DNA of 64,000 bases from Stemphylium vesicarium. Taxonomy: Eukaryota; Ascomycota; Dothideomycetes; Pleosporales; Pleosporaceae. The position numbers were made by a program, and so were the translations under genes. Position 1 is the first letter of the stretch, and each line of letters opens with the position of its first letter. The stretch is from contig QXCR01000095.1 of the NCBI GenBank assembly GCA_004380135.1, positions 1 to 64,000 on the forward strand, read 5' to 3'. Below are positions 1 to 10,500 of this stretch, piece by piece. The notes under the pieces were generated by a model that had not been told where the DNA came from, did not search any database, and worked only from the letters and a program-made list of their open reading frames with translations.

Positions 1-960
1 ACGACGCAAGCCTCCTCGCCAAACAGCGCAGAATAGCGATTTTCGAATGCGTATCCGTGCCCACCAGCGCGGCGAGGAAGACGACTTGACTTGCCGTCCA
101 GCCCTCTCCTCCCTCTCCCTCTCCTCCCACACAGTCCCCCATAACATCCTCACACACAAAGCTCATGCGCCGCGCAACCCCCAATTTCGCACATAGGGCG
201 GCGCTGAGGCGCAAGGCGGTGGCGTCGCGATCGATATTGTGGATGTGTACTTTTGGGTACCGGAATAGGAAGCAGAGGGAAGTCAGTGGTAAGGGGCCGG
301 AACCGAGGAAGGCGATACGGGTTGGTGGTGTGGAAGGGGAGGGGAGGAAGGCTGATATTGCTGAGGCTTCTAGGCGGGAGAGGTCGGTGTAGTTTTGGTG
401 GTAAGGGAAGGTTTGGAGGATGTTTGTTGGGGGGATTTGGCTGGTGTTGGTGTTGCCTTTTTTTTGGCGTGTTAGCTGGTAGGTAGACAGACAGGGGGTT
501 TGGTGGGTTGGAACTATTCTTGTCTTTTTTCTTCTACCTGATAGATGGGAGATGAAGGGCGTGTGTGGGGAAGGGGGGAAAAGGGCGACTTACCCAACTC
601 TGCTAGCATTCGCTCTGCCCAGTACTTTTCCAGCTCACCCTCGGCCTCAGAACATAGTGGTCGTAGCGCCGCGCATAGAGTCTCGACGCCCGCTATCCGG
701 AAGAAACAGGTTGTGAACTCTGCACTGTAGGGAACCACACACAGGTCTACAAGACGGGTCAGAAGTGTGTTGACCGGGTCTGAGGGTGCTAGTGACGGCA
801 GCTCGTTGAGCGTAATGTATATGTGTCTAATCTCTGAGACTAACTGGTGGGCCGACGTGTTTGTGGCGTTTGGAGTGACGGGAGGGGTGACGGCCAGGGA
901 TTCAACGGAGGCGGTCGGCTTTATGGGCTCCGTGGCTGATATATGTTCGGTAGTCCCCAT
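1..960 (-). CDS. Nicotianamine synthase family protein (3' end cut by window edge)
   Basis: Nicotianamine synthases join three S-adenosylmethionine aminocarboxypropyl groups into the metal chelator nicotianamine; filamentous fungi carry homologues. The first coding exon is 960-594, starting at an ATG and encoding the family's N-terminal helical region (LPSLAPSDPVNTLLTRLV, then a SEAEGELEKYW stretch). A GTAAGT donor at 593 ends it. The second exon (about 456-1) restores the frame and gives FPYHQNYTDLSRLE, the SAM-binding core IAFLGSGPLPLTS, and VVFLAALVGTDT, all characteristic of the family. The acceptor near 457 follows an A-rich run and was chosen because it alone restores phase, so that splice site is less certain. 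The protein runs off the left edge after about 274 residues; plant and fungal members are usually about 300-340 residues, so only the C-terminus is missing. Confidence 0.85.
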
Positions 961-1571
961 GTTGATTAAGTTAACAATTTCCTCTCCTGTCGTTATCTTT
1001 TGATGCAGCGACGGAAGTGTTGCGTTTGGTTGTATGAATAAGGAAGCGAGTTTTGACTTGTTCTGCGCAAGTTTTATGCTCTACGATGAGACGTTAGGCA
1101 TCAGCTGCCGCAGCGCGTGGGCGTGTAAACTAAGGAAAACTCTTGTGCATTAGCCACATGTCAACCGCAACAGGCGGTAATACAATTTGCCTGGTTGGTT
1201 GTATGCGCCTGAGTACCATGATGGATCGTGTGGGATGGCCCGAATCAGAGCGGCATCTACGCTCAATGTGGTACAAACATGTGGGGTTTGATGTACAGTG
1301 AGCATACGTGTCTATCGTAGAAGTGTAGATCTCTGTCTCGGAAGCAGGGATATGCTATGATGTGCAAGTCGAAGCCCGATGGTGGAGATCAGATCATGGA
1401 CCCTTTTCTTGCTTCTAATACGAGTCTAGAATGTTTATAGAATACAAATTGGTCGACAAGCGCCAGAACCGCCAGAGCCGCTCAGCAGTACGACACACCT
1501 GATAGTTCGTTAAGTCGAGGTCAAGCGTGGAGGTAGGAGTCATTCGCGGGTCGCCTCGCCATTCAACGTCT
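961..1571. other. Intergenic, 611 nt, promoter side of the nicotianamine synthase gene
   Basis: No reading frame here resembles a gene. It should hold the promoter of the leftward nicotianamine synthase gene and the 3' flank of the amidohydrolase. No repeat or RNA gene was seen. Confidence 0.6.
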
Positions 1572-3445
1572 CTACCCAGTGAGATTTTCGTCGTCAGGTC
1601 TTCGATAGACTCGCTTGCCGCCGACCCACGTCTCTCTTACTTTCACCTTCCGTAATGAATCGGGATCCAAAGTTTCTAATTGCTTGTCGACGACAATCCA
1701 GTCCGCGTAAGCCCCCGTCCGAATGACACCAGCTTTTCCTTCCAGAAACGCGCCGTATGCAGGATTGATGGTGAACCCTTCCAATGCTTGCTCAAAACTC
1801 AGCGTCTCTTCCGGATACCAGCCATCCTTGCCACCGCTCGGATCCAGTCCTGTTCTAGGGTTGCGCCGCGTCATTGCTGCGTACATTCCCTCGAAGATGC
1901 TAGCTGGCTCGACAGGGAAATCGCTGCCAAGGACGGGGCGAAGCGGGAATAGCGATCGCATCCGATATGCCTCGTCCATCGTGCGTTGCAGGCCAAGTCT
2001 GCTCTCCGCGTACCCCATATCGGAAGTCGCATGCGTAGGCTGTATTGACGGGATGATACCAAGCTCGGACATTCTAAGCTGGTCATCCGGGTGTATGATC
2101 TGCGCATGCTCGATTCGGAATCGGTAGCGTGACTGGCATTCGTGGGGGCTAGCGTGGGGGCACAGGCTTTTCAAGGCTGCTTCAAACGCGTCGACGGCTA
2201 ACCTGTTTGCAAGGTCGCCTATCGCGTGAATATTGACTTGGTAACCTGCATGCGCCCAGTCACGTGTCACTTGTGACAATCCAGTCGCATTGATGAGTAA
2301 TGAGCCGGAGGATGTTGGTTTGTCGCTGTAGGGCTCGATCATGGCACTGCCCCAGCTTCCCAGAGCCCCATCTGTTTGGGGTAAGCGTACGACATGGACA
2401 TTAGGACTCAATCACTCACCTCCAAAAAGTTTCACGCTCTTTACCTGAAACTTCCCGCTCGGCATACTGGTCTTCTCGACCGCATCTGGGCAAAAGGTGT
2501 TTCTGACGTCGCACTCAATCATAGCGTTGACCCTAACAGTCCAGTCCTCGTCGTTTGCCAGCTCTCCATATAGCTTGAGTTCCCTGGGAGTCACTCCCGC
2601 GTCGTGCATTCCTACGATCCCGTACTGGTTCAAATTCGCCATGGCGTTCTTGATGAACTCGGTTTTGCGCGCAGCGTTGGGCTTGGGGTAATGTTCCAGA
2701 ACAATATCCATGGCGTTGTCGCAGAATACACCCCTTGCTGGTATTTCACCTCCAGGTATATCTGGTAGAGAGGACGGTAGAAGATCGAGTACCTTTTCGG
2801 AGACCCATATGCAATGTACGTCCACCCGGTCTAGCATTACGTAGAGATTTTTGAAGGATTCGGATATCTCTAGATCTGCCTGATATCTCCATTAGCATGA
2901 GATTTGATTAAATATCGACTTCAGACTATACGACGCTGAAGATGGCTACTGGTGGCACATACAGAGGTTGGCCAGCGGCCTTCAAAATGTGCTTGGTCCC
3001 AGCCCACACCCCTCAACCATTGACCGTTCGCCCCCTTCTCGGAGCGGTTCGCCTTGTACTGTACTAGTCGTTTCTGAATCTCATTCATCGATTCGGCTCC
3101 AAACAGGCTTACGGAATCAAGAGATTCACCGAATTGTACCAGATGGCCATGCCCATCCCACAAGCCTGGGTAGACATACCCGGTACGTGCTTCTCTGGCC
3201 TCATCGCTCGCAGAGTCTCCTACGAATACACTGGTGAACTCCCCATTGCTGACAGTGAAGCAGTGAGCTTGTGGAAGCCTTGAAGATAGTGTTCTGACTG
3301 ATTTATAGCAATGCGTAGTGAGGAACAAGTTGGGGAATAGTGTCAATGGTAGACGTTCGCTAACGAAAGCCGGCAAGCCAAGCTGGTAGAGGGCAGCCAA
3401 GACTATGGGAAGTGATACCCAAAAGAAAGTGGACATAGTCGGCAT
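1572..3445 (-). CDS. Amidohydrolase, YtcJ/amidohydrolase-3 type, with N-terminal membrane anchor
   Basis: Three exons (3445-2963, 2879-2420, 2371-1572) give a 580-residue protein with both joins in frame. It belongs to the metal-dependent amidohydrolase superfamily, YtcJ-like branch, which hydrolyses C-N bonds in often unknown substrates. Visible metal-site elements are DGHGH after strand 1, the NIHAIGD His/Asp segment, the RIEHAQ histidine and the late aspartate in LGSDFPVEP. The first ~35 residues are hydrophobic (FFWVSLPIVLAALYQLGLP) and look like a signal anchor, so the enzyme is probably membrane-tethered or lumenal. The start is an ATG (ATGCCGACTATG); a second ATG lies three codons on. 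Introns are 83 nt (GTATGT donor) and 48 nt (GTGAGT donor). The substrate cannot be told from sequence. Confidence 0.85.
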
Positions 3446-4230
3446 GGCGTCCTCTCAATTGCAGCCGACAATGGGTGTTGCAGAGGTCGAAGAACGTGGA
3501 GTCATGCTACACTCATCGAGAATTTCTGGAAATGCGATAAGCGAGCACCAATCAAACGCAAGCAGACGGAGCCGCACCCGGCGCAACAAATCCACGTCGC
3601 CATCATCATCCTTAAGAATTAACTTTTTCTATTCCGGCGGAAACAAAAATTCTGGCGACATTAATAACCAAGGTTGCGAAGCGGCGGAAAGCTCTTCAGA
3701 CCGCTCTGGGTGGAGACTTGGCCGGCCCACGCAATCCTTAGCGCAATCCTCAGCTGCGGGAGCTTCACCGGTTCCCCATCAAGACGGCTGTGCCCAGCCT
3801 CCCAACTTTTGCGTACAACGCACGCATTCTCGCAATGGCAATTCGATCCAACACCCTCGTGCTGTATTTCTCCATGCGATCTGGCCTGCGTCAAGCCGTC
3901 AGGACGATGGCGAATCGGAAAGGGCGGTGAGCGGACACCATGGGCATTCGGCAAGCGTCTTGCACATCTTCACAGTTCCTTCTCGCATACACGTATTAGG
4001 CCAATGGCCCCTCTTCGGGACGCAGCTCATGCAGCCGCTCCACCTTGGCATAGATGAAGATTGGGTGACAGAGTCGAGACGTCGATGGAAGGCTGGGCCT
4101 GCTGCAAGGTCGGTGTGGGGGCCAAGAAAGTACTCGGTTCTTTCCGACATAAGCAGAGAGCTTCGCGATTCTCGATTTTGAGCATACTGTCCTCTTCAGG
4201 CCTGATTTGCATTGCTCGGTGGCAGAGCAG
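3446..4230. other. Divergent intergenic region, 785 nt
   Basis: This separates the leftward amidohydrolase from the rightward CorA-like gene. Open frames up to 258 codons exist on the plus strand, but none has recognisable domains or a splice path into either neighbour. It most likely holds both promoters and 5' leaders. Confidence 0.5.
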
Positions 4231-6414
4231 ATGGCGTCGACAGAGCTTGAAGCGCTCAAGAAGCAGCTGGAATCGCTTCAGCGCTCTCATGACGCACTGC
4301 TGAGCAGCCTCTCGTCGACCAATGACATTTATAAACCATCGGATGCTTCACAACTCCGCCGCGCGTCAACCCGACACGGCGGCGATGCCGTCTTTGCCGA
4401 CACTTCGACCCTTTCAGACGACAGCGATAATGAGGAAGACGATTTTTTTGTCCAGAACGAGCTACCCTCTCACTCGTTTGACCATGAACACCTTCGCGAC
4501 CACCTGAGGAACCATGACTGGAAAGAACATGGCAGGGAGATACTTTCATCTCTTGTCTCCGATCGCATCCAACTGGCCAAACAACCTCACTTATTTCACC
4601 TAGATCCAAGCCCAACAGAGGATCCGAAACACCACCCGCACTTCCAGGTTTACAATGTCGGGCCGAACGGCTTACCGAATCTGGTCGAGGTCATAGGCCC
4701 CGATAACAACATGTCATCGGATATATGGCACAGCTTGAAAGACATTGGAAAGAGCCAGGATGAAGCGGTAGTTGGCCGCATCACGATCGCACGTGAACCC
4801 TCACCTATCCTCTTCGGCGCGCTGCATTTGACTCTCCATGACGTTTTCGACATGGACGAGCTGTTCCAGAATCTAGTCGAGACAGAAGCGTCATCTGCGC
4901 ACATGTTCCGATCTTTTGATGAAAACCCAAAGCATCAGCGGTCCTTCTTCTTCAACTTTGAATACTACACCATCATAGGGGAGGACTGTAAGCCAATGCA
5001 ATGGCAGCGTGCCGACAAGATCACCGGCGCGTCCGATCATCACATACCGCTGAGTCGATGTAGCGCCGTTGTCGCGCTTACCCTCTACGACGAAAAACCT
5101 CGGCGCGTGCGTAACCGGGGAAGACGCGCGAAGACGCGGTTTGGATGGGTGCACGATGTGTGGAGTCCGTGGCAGGTGCTGCAGATGGAGTGTTTCCCCG
5201 ACTGGAAATCGGCCCCCACAAACGGAACGCCGTACACATTCGAAACGGGCCATAAATTCCTCAACGGCGCGGAAGCATTCCTTCATTCTCTCCTGACAGA
5301 ATACCGAGATGCGAGAAAGAGATATGACGAGATATACAGACGCATCACCGACCTCGTGACCCCGCCACTGGGATTCCTATTCGACGAAGAACTCCGGCGA
5401 ACACGGTTATTCGAAGATAAAGATTTCACCTGGACGCGGCGCTACTTCTACGCCCACCAAACCCTCGGCAACGTCAACAATAGTATCAAATCCATGATCG
5501 ACGCCTTCGAAGACACCTTCACCGACGACATCTGGGAAGGCACTAACAAGACGCTCTGGCCCCTTTTTGAAGAATCACCGCGGAACGACCATTGGAAGCG
5601 GCGCTTGCGCCTACTCCGGCTACAATTCGAGCGCGAGATGAAAGAGCTCAGAACCATCATCGCCGAGAATAACGAACGGCGGCATGAGATTGAGACACTG
5701 CAGGAGCAGCTCTTCTCCGGCACCAGCATCCAAGAGTCGCGGAAATCCGTAGAATTGGCCGACGTCACCGTGCATCAAGGGTATAACATCAAAGTCCTCA
5801 CCATCGTCAATCTGTTCTTCATGGTAAGTCCCACGCACTCCCACTCACAAACATGCCCACTTGTTGCGGAAACAAAGAAAACTGACAAAATCCCACGCCA
5901 GCCTCTCACCTTCGTCACCTCTGTTTTCGGCATGACAAACATGCCCGAGAACGCACCCTTTGGAAACTTCGGCATCGTCCTTGCCGCAATCTGTATCCCC
6001 TTCTTCAGTATCATCGGCTTCCTGTCCACGAAATACGGCTACAGTATCTGGGCGCAGAAGACAAAGGAACTCTGGCGCTGGATCCATCCCAAGAAGATGA
6101 GGGAGAAACTTCCGGATGACGAGGACGTCACGCCGTCGCCTGGACCTGTCAATCGCACGCTGTCGACGGAAGAGGGTATGCGGCTTAGGTTGAAGGAGAG
6201 GGATAGAGAGCACCTCCGGCCACGCAGACGCTCGACACATCGACCGCCGCCTAGTCACCCGCATATTCAGCGCATGGTAGAGAAGATGGGGGAGGGGAGG
6301 GAGAGCGGGTTGATGCGGATGGGGACCGTGGCTGAGGGTAAAGATGGGGAGGCGGGGACAGTACAGCCTGGGATTAGGAGGGGGGATACGGTTATCACGA
6401 TTCAGGAACCGTGA
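4231..6414 (+). CDS. CorA-like metal-ion transporter
   Basis: CorA-family proteins are pentameric channels for Mg2+ and related divalent cations. This 701-residue model has a charged N-terminus with a short coiled coil (ELEALKKQLESL), a long cytoplasmic alpha/beta domain, a long helical stalk (residues about 330-500) and two C-terminal membrane helices, followed by a basic, low-complexity tail. The first helix ends in VFGMTNMPEN, so the signature GMN reads GMT. A 78-nt intron (5824-5901, GTAAGT...CCAG) sits inside this helix: removing it joins NLFFM to PLTFVTSVF and makes one continuous membrane helix. The intron has no stop and is a multiple of three, so unspliced RNA still reads through. 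I start at the ATG at 4231; the frame is open upstream but without another ATG to 4207. Confidence 0.85.
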   Translation: MASTELEALKKQLESLQRSHDALLSSLSSTNDIYKPSDASQLRRASTRHGGDAVFADTSTLSDDSDNEEDDFFVQNELPSHSFDHEHLRDHLRNHDWKEHGREILSSLVSDRIQLAKQPHLFHLDPSPTEDPKHHPHFQVYNVGPNGLPNLVEVIGPDNNMSSDIWHSLKDIGKSQDEAVVGRITIAREPSPILFGALHLTLHDVFDMDELFQNLVETEASSAHMFRSFDENPKHQRSFFFNFEYYTIIGEDCKPMQWQRADKITGASDHHIPLSRCSAVVALTLYDEKPRRVRNRGRRAKTRFGWVHDVWSPWQVLQMECFPDWKSAPTNGTPYTFETGHKFLNGAEAFLHSLLTEYRDARKRYDEIYRRITDLVTPPLGFLFDEELRRTRLFEDKDFTWTRRYFYAHQTLGNVNNSIKSMIDAFEDTFTDDIWEGTNKTLWPLFEESPRNDHWKRRLRLLRLQFEREMKELRTIIAENNERRHEIETLQEQLFSGTSIQESRKSVELADVTVHQGYNIKVLTIVNLFFMVSPTHSHSQTCPLVAETKKTDKIPRQPLTFVTSVFGMTNMPENAPFGNFGIVLAAICIPFFSIIGFLSTKYGYSIWAQKTKELWRWIHPKKMREKLPDDEDVTPSPGPVNRTLSTEEGMRLRLKERDREHLRPRRRSTHRPPPSHPHIQRMVEKMGEGRESGLMRMGTVAEGKDGEAGTVQPGIRRGDTVITIQEP
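5824..5901 (+). other. In-frame, stop-free 78-nt intron in the CorA-like gene
   Basis: Donor GTAAGT and acceptor GCCAG flank 26 codons without a stop. Read through, it would put a polar insert (rich in His, Ser, Thr and Lys) into the first membrane helix. Removal restores a normal CorA helix. Confidence 0.8.
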
Positions 6415-6736
6415 TGACACTTTTTTTGCGCTTGTCTACGTAGATCATGTTGATATGACGGTAACGTGCCCATGTGTCATGGTTATGAATTGGGGTAAGA
6501 GTAGTTTTTCTTTCTTGGACTATGGTGTTGATAAGTGAAAACTATATAAGAACATGTTTGGGGGTATCCATTCATCCACATCTTTCACAGTTCCTCTTTC
6601 TCTCTCTCTCTCTCTCTCTCACTCACTACATATATATACAAGGTCCAAACCCTCCACCCTATCCCTCACCACATGAAGTCGACCGTTAAAAGAACAAAAG
6701 AAAAAGAAAGGCAGGAAATCAACACGGACATCCTAA
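6415..6736. other. Convergent 3' region with (TC)n tract
   Basis: This 322-nt stretch lies between the stop codons of the CorA-like and rhodopsin-domain genes. It should hold both 3' ends. It carries a perfect TC dinucleotide run (6599-6620) followed by a short TA-rich tract. Confidence 0.7.
6599..6620. repeat. TC dinucleotide microsatellite, 11 units
   Basis: Perfect TC repeats seen directly between two convergent genes, likely in untranslated sequence. Confidence 0.95.
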
Positions 6737-8235
6737 TCACCGCGCATGATGCATCCCGCCACCTCCTCCACCCCCGGCACTCCCACTCTCAATATGCGGA
6801 CTCGCCCAATCAATACTCGGTTCCTTGTACGCCCTCGGACTCTGTCGTCCCCCGCTGCCATGATTCGAACCCCTGCTACTCCCCTCACCCCGCTCATCAT
6901 CATCATCATCCCTCAACGTATCCTCACTAACCGTAACCTGCACATCCGTACTCTTCATTATGCCTGGCCCCTTGTGCTCCGGACTCTCGCTCCCATCGCT
7001 GTTTAGAATCGCCCGATCACTCTCGTCATCGCCGTCCAGCACGCTCTCGCCCGGTATCCGGCTGTGATACGCCTTGCTACCCTGAAAGTTCTTCATGTGG
7101 ATGCTGCTTCCCACGCCGCCGGGGCCGTTGTTGTTGTTGTTGTTCGTGGAGCGGCCGTAGCCGTACTGTGGCGTTTTACCGGAGTTTGTCAATGTTGAGG
7201 GCAGGATCTTTTGGAAGAAGTGGTCAAAGGCTTTGCGGAGGGGGGGAAGGGAGGCGATTAAAATGCCGATGCTCAGCTCGGCGCTGGACCAGATTGTTAG
7301 GCTTACGCCGTCCCAGGTGGGGTCGGTGGTTATTGTGATTGATTTTAGCTCGATGGTTTTGAAGATTGAGCAGATTGTTGCGCTGGAGACGTGTGGTTAG
7401 TCGCAAGTTCGCCGAGGTAACGTTATGAAGCTGGATTGGGGAAACTCACGGGATACTGAGTAGGAACACGATTCGGATGCCCCATTGTGTGCGTCGAGAT
7501 AGCTGGACGCGGGAGAGATAGATTAGGGGTGCGGCCATGTAGACTATGTCGGTGATGATGTTGCTTATTCCTTGTGTGTAGGATAGTGGGAGTGTGCCTT
7601 TTGCCCAGCAGTGGCTTTCTCCTTGGTATCCGTAGTTCCAGTTCTTCTCGATTGGGGAGCAGCCGAATAGTGTCAGTACTGGCGCTAGGAAGTTAAATGC
7701 TGTTACCATCAGGATGGAGAGCCAGATGATGCCTTGGTAGATTTTGGAAAAGTTGAGTACAAGGAGCCAGGCGCAGATGGCCCACTTGAGAAAGGCCACG
7801 GCGACGATGTCTAAGCGGTTTGTTAGTGGGGCAAAGTTGAGGTAAGCAAAGTGTTCACTCACTAACAATCTGGGTAATCCAGAGATAGTAACTATATCTC
7901 ATCAGGTTTGGAAAAACCGTCGGATCTTGAATGTGACGACCAAGACCAGCGTCTACAACAACCTGATTCAGTGCTATCGCTGTAATGTTCAGACACTACC
8001 ATTCTCCACGTCAGCACTGATCTCACTTTTGGCATGGGTTGAAGGCGTATGCGCAGGGTAAACTCACAGTGGCGATGATCAGCAAGTAATCACTGACCAT
8101 GAACTTGCGCCCTCGGGCGAACCCATACACGACTCTCCATACCAAGAAAGCGGTGCTGATCAGCATCAGTGTCCACACGGGGACGAGGACCTTCAATCGT
8201 TCATTGGGCCATTCTTGCGTGGCCGGCGCGTCCAT
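6737..8235 (-). CDS. Fungal rhodopsin-domain (PTH11/SAT4-like) seven-helix membrane protein
   Basis: Four exons (8235-8068, 7995-7863, 7810-7450, 7382-6737) join in frame to a 435-residue protein. The first ~280 residues have the layout of the fungal rhodopsin-like family: repeated hydrophobic helices with VSDYLLIIA, an NQVVVDAGLGRH loop, a FLKWAICAWLLVLN helix and the family-typical segment DPTWDGVSLTIWSSAE. Members include PTH11-like receptors and uncharacterised secondary-metabolite-linked proteins. The C-terminal ~150 residues are cytoplasmic and low in complexity: an Asn run, an Asp/Glu cluster and a Gly run near the end (GGGGGGGMHH). The acceptor of intron 1 (GGTAG at 7996) was chosen over a nearer CAG because only it keeps the frame. 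Introns are 72, 52 and 67 nt. Ligand or partner unknown. Confidence 0.83.
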
Positions 8236-10500
8236 CTTTCACTGCGGTAGGGAATTCCAACAGAGCGAAAAAAGAAAAAGAAAGGAACCACACAATGGCC
8301 GTGATATGCGTAGGCGCTTCGTCAAGTATGGCCCCCGACGCCACTCATCTCGTAAGTCGGCCGCACTTTCGAACCTGCGAAGCGAAAGTCAAACAGCACG
8401 GGTACTGCCTGGCGTGAAGCGGACGCCAGATCGATCATAGAAGGTGCACATTCGCTCGAGACCCTTTTTCGAAACGCCCCGGCTCGGAGATCTTTGGGTA
8501 TGCATCTCTCTTTTACGGCCAGTGGGCTGACCAGGCCGAGTTTCCGCATAAATTGAGGCCCCACAGGCTGGCAGATTTATCCAATTGGGGTGGGGTACCT
8601 GGCTCCAAAAGACTCCATGAATCAAGAGGATGCACGCTATACGGCTCGTAAGCCGTGGGAAGGAACAGGAAAGTTTGCAGTGTTACGAGACAATCACTGA
8701 CAGTTGACAGAGACGGCATATGTCGTGGAACCAGTACTGCTGTTGTTGCAGATCTGAGATCCGCAACAATGGTGGGACGTCCTGTGCCTTCACCGGGCGA
8801 TTGGGGCAGAGCACGAGCGTAGGATCTTGCACAGTTCCATGGTTCCCGGTGTTGCGCATGCCTCGTCTATCGCACGATGCGATAGGAGTGGTTGGGGGGA
8901 GATAACGAGCGGGTGCCAGGCCACACGGCGCCAATTGCGCTAGAGCCGTTAGCGTATACGCTAGAAAGCTCCAAAACCTCCGCAGTGTTTCCGACAGACA
9001 GTAACCGAAGCCATCCTTTGCGCCATCTCATCCTCCTTCCCAGAGGAACTCGATCCTTCCCAACTCTGTGGCCACCACGCCGCAATGTTGCTTTTTCCCG
9101 CTGCTGATCATTCTGAGATTGCGAATAACGATTGATGTTTGCGCGCAGGGTGGTGGGAAAGAAATCATCCCCAACCAAGCTTTCGCGCTGGCCGACGGGA
9201 ATGAGCCGACGCCGAAGCTAGCAAGCCTAAAACTCGGTCTGCAAGGAAGATGGTGGAGAAATGAGCTCAAGGGGACAGGGACAGTCGACGCCGCTCTCAG
9301 CGGTCGCCACCTACATGTACTGGGCTGATTCGATATGAAAACGGGCCTTCAACCCTGGAAAAGTTCTGTATTTGCTACGAAGCGAGCTATGGCTTTACTG
9401 CTTGCGGCGCTGCAGGAGCCGACTGACACTATGTGAAGTCTACCAATGTCCGTACGACGACTCTCGCGAATACGGTTTATGCGAGCGTAAGAAGCGGGAC
9501 ATGAGTCGTCGATCTCCGTCAGCCTATTTCGAGGCGAACAGGAAATCGATCCCGAATGGCGACCTTCCCCCGAAATCACGGTACTGGGTCATCGGAGCCG
9601 GGCGAATCAAGAATCTACCATGCCTTATCACGCTGCATGAGCCGGGATACCTGCACCTATACATATCCAGGGGAGATAATTGTACCTGCAGCACTTTACG
9701 TGAAATCTCCGGAGTAAACAAATGCCTTCGCGGCAGTCGATGCCTTCCCCAGACTCGAAGTTTGTCCGTACGCCTCTGCCGTTAATACGGGGACTTCAGC
9801 TGTAGCTCAAACTCAATCACATGTTTGCTAGGAGCCGAGAGCGCCAGTTCTGCTTCCCGTCCAAAAGCGGAGCGTGGCGCACCTTGGGGTGGAATGAACC
9901 ATGACACAGGGACTAGGCTTAAACATCACGCTCTGCGTGCCGAAGAGACTTACATCGGCCCACACGCTGCTGCAGTATCAGCCCACTGCATCTACCGCGC
10001 ACCAAAAATTGCTGCGCTTACCATTCCTTCTCAGGCGGCGAATCGTTCTTTCCTCGGTTCCGGACCGTGCCCACCTGTCCCTGATGTTCACTAGGAGTCA
10101 GGGCCGAGCAGGCGCCTGTTCCCTTTTGCGCGCTGTTCCGGTGTGCAGGATTCGCCCTGCTGACTCGACCCGGACTGGCTCATCCAAGTCTACACATTCT
10201 AGAACGGATGGATACATGGAGGTCAGCATTGCCGCGCCACAAACGCATACAAACATTTTACCGGAGGAATATTGCCATTGTGGTTTTTGTGGGTCGGACA
10301 TGTTCTTCTATGAAATCGGAATCATAACGCCGCAATAACGGCTTCCCACGTGGCGGGCGTGGTTCTCGACCAATGCGAGCAGCGAGTAAGTATAATGTTC
10401 GGTCCGTATAAAGCGTCTAGTCGCTGCACCCTTTGGAGGTTCACTGCAACCCGCACCCAAATTTACTCTCGTTAATAACTTAATTCTTTGGGTTCTCAAG
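8236..10500. other. Gene-poor stretch, about 2.3 kb
   Basis: Both strands carry only short, overlapping frames (up to 145 codons) with no recognisable domain and no convincing splice chain. Base composition is close to that of the neighbours, so there is no obvious AT-rich repeat-induced mutation island. The right end must hold the GMC oxidoreductase promoter. I see no tRNA or repeat. Confidence 0.5.
10407..10413 (+). promoter_or_regulatory. TATA box of the GMC oxidoreductase gene
   Basis: TATAAAG lies 94 nt before the ATG at 10501, a reasonable distance for a fungal core promoter. Confidence 0.5.

Noticed and set aside
3405..4181. 258-codon open frame on the plus strand between amidohydrolase and CorA-like gene
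   Set aside because: It overlaps the amidohydrolase first exon in antisense, shows no domain or conserved-looking motif and has no splice link to the CorA-like gene.
4207..4231. Upstream start for the CorA-like protein at 4207
   Set aside because: The codon is TTG; the first ATG in frame is at 4231.
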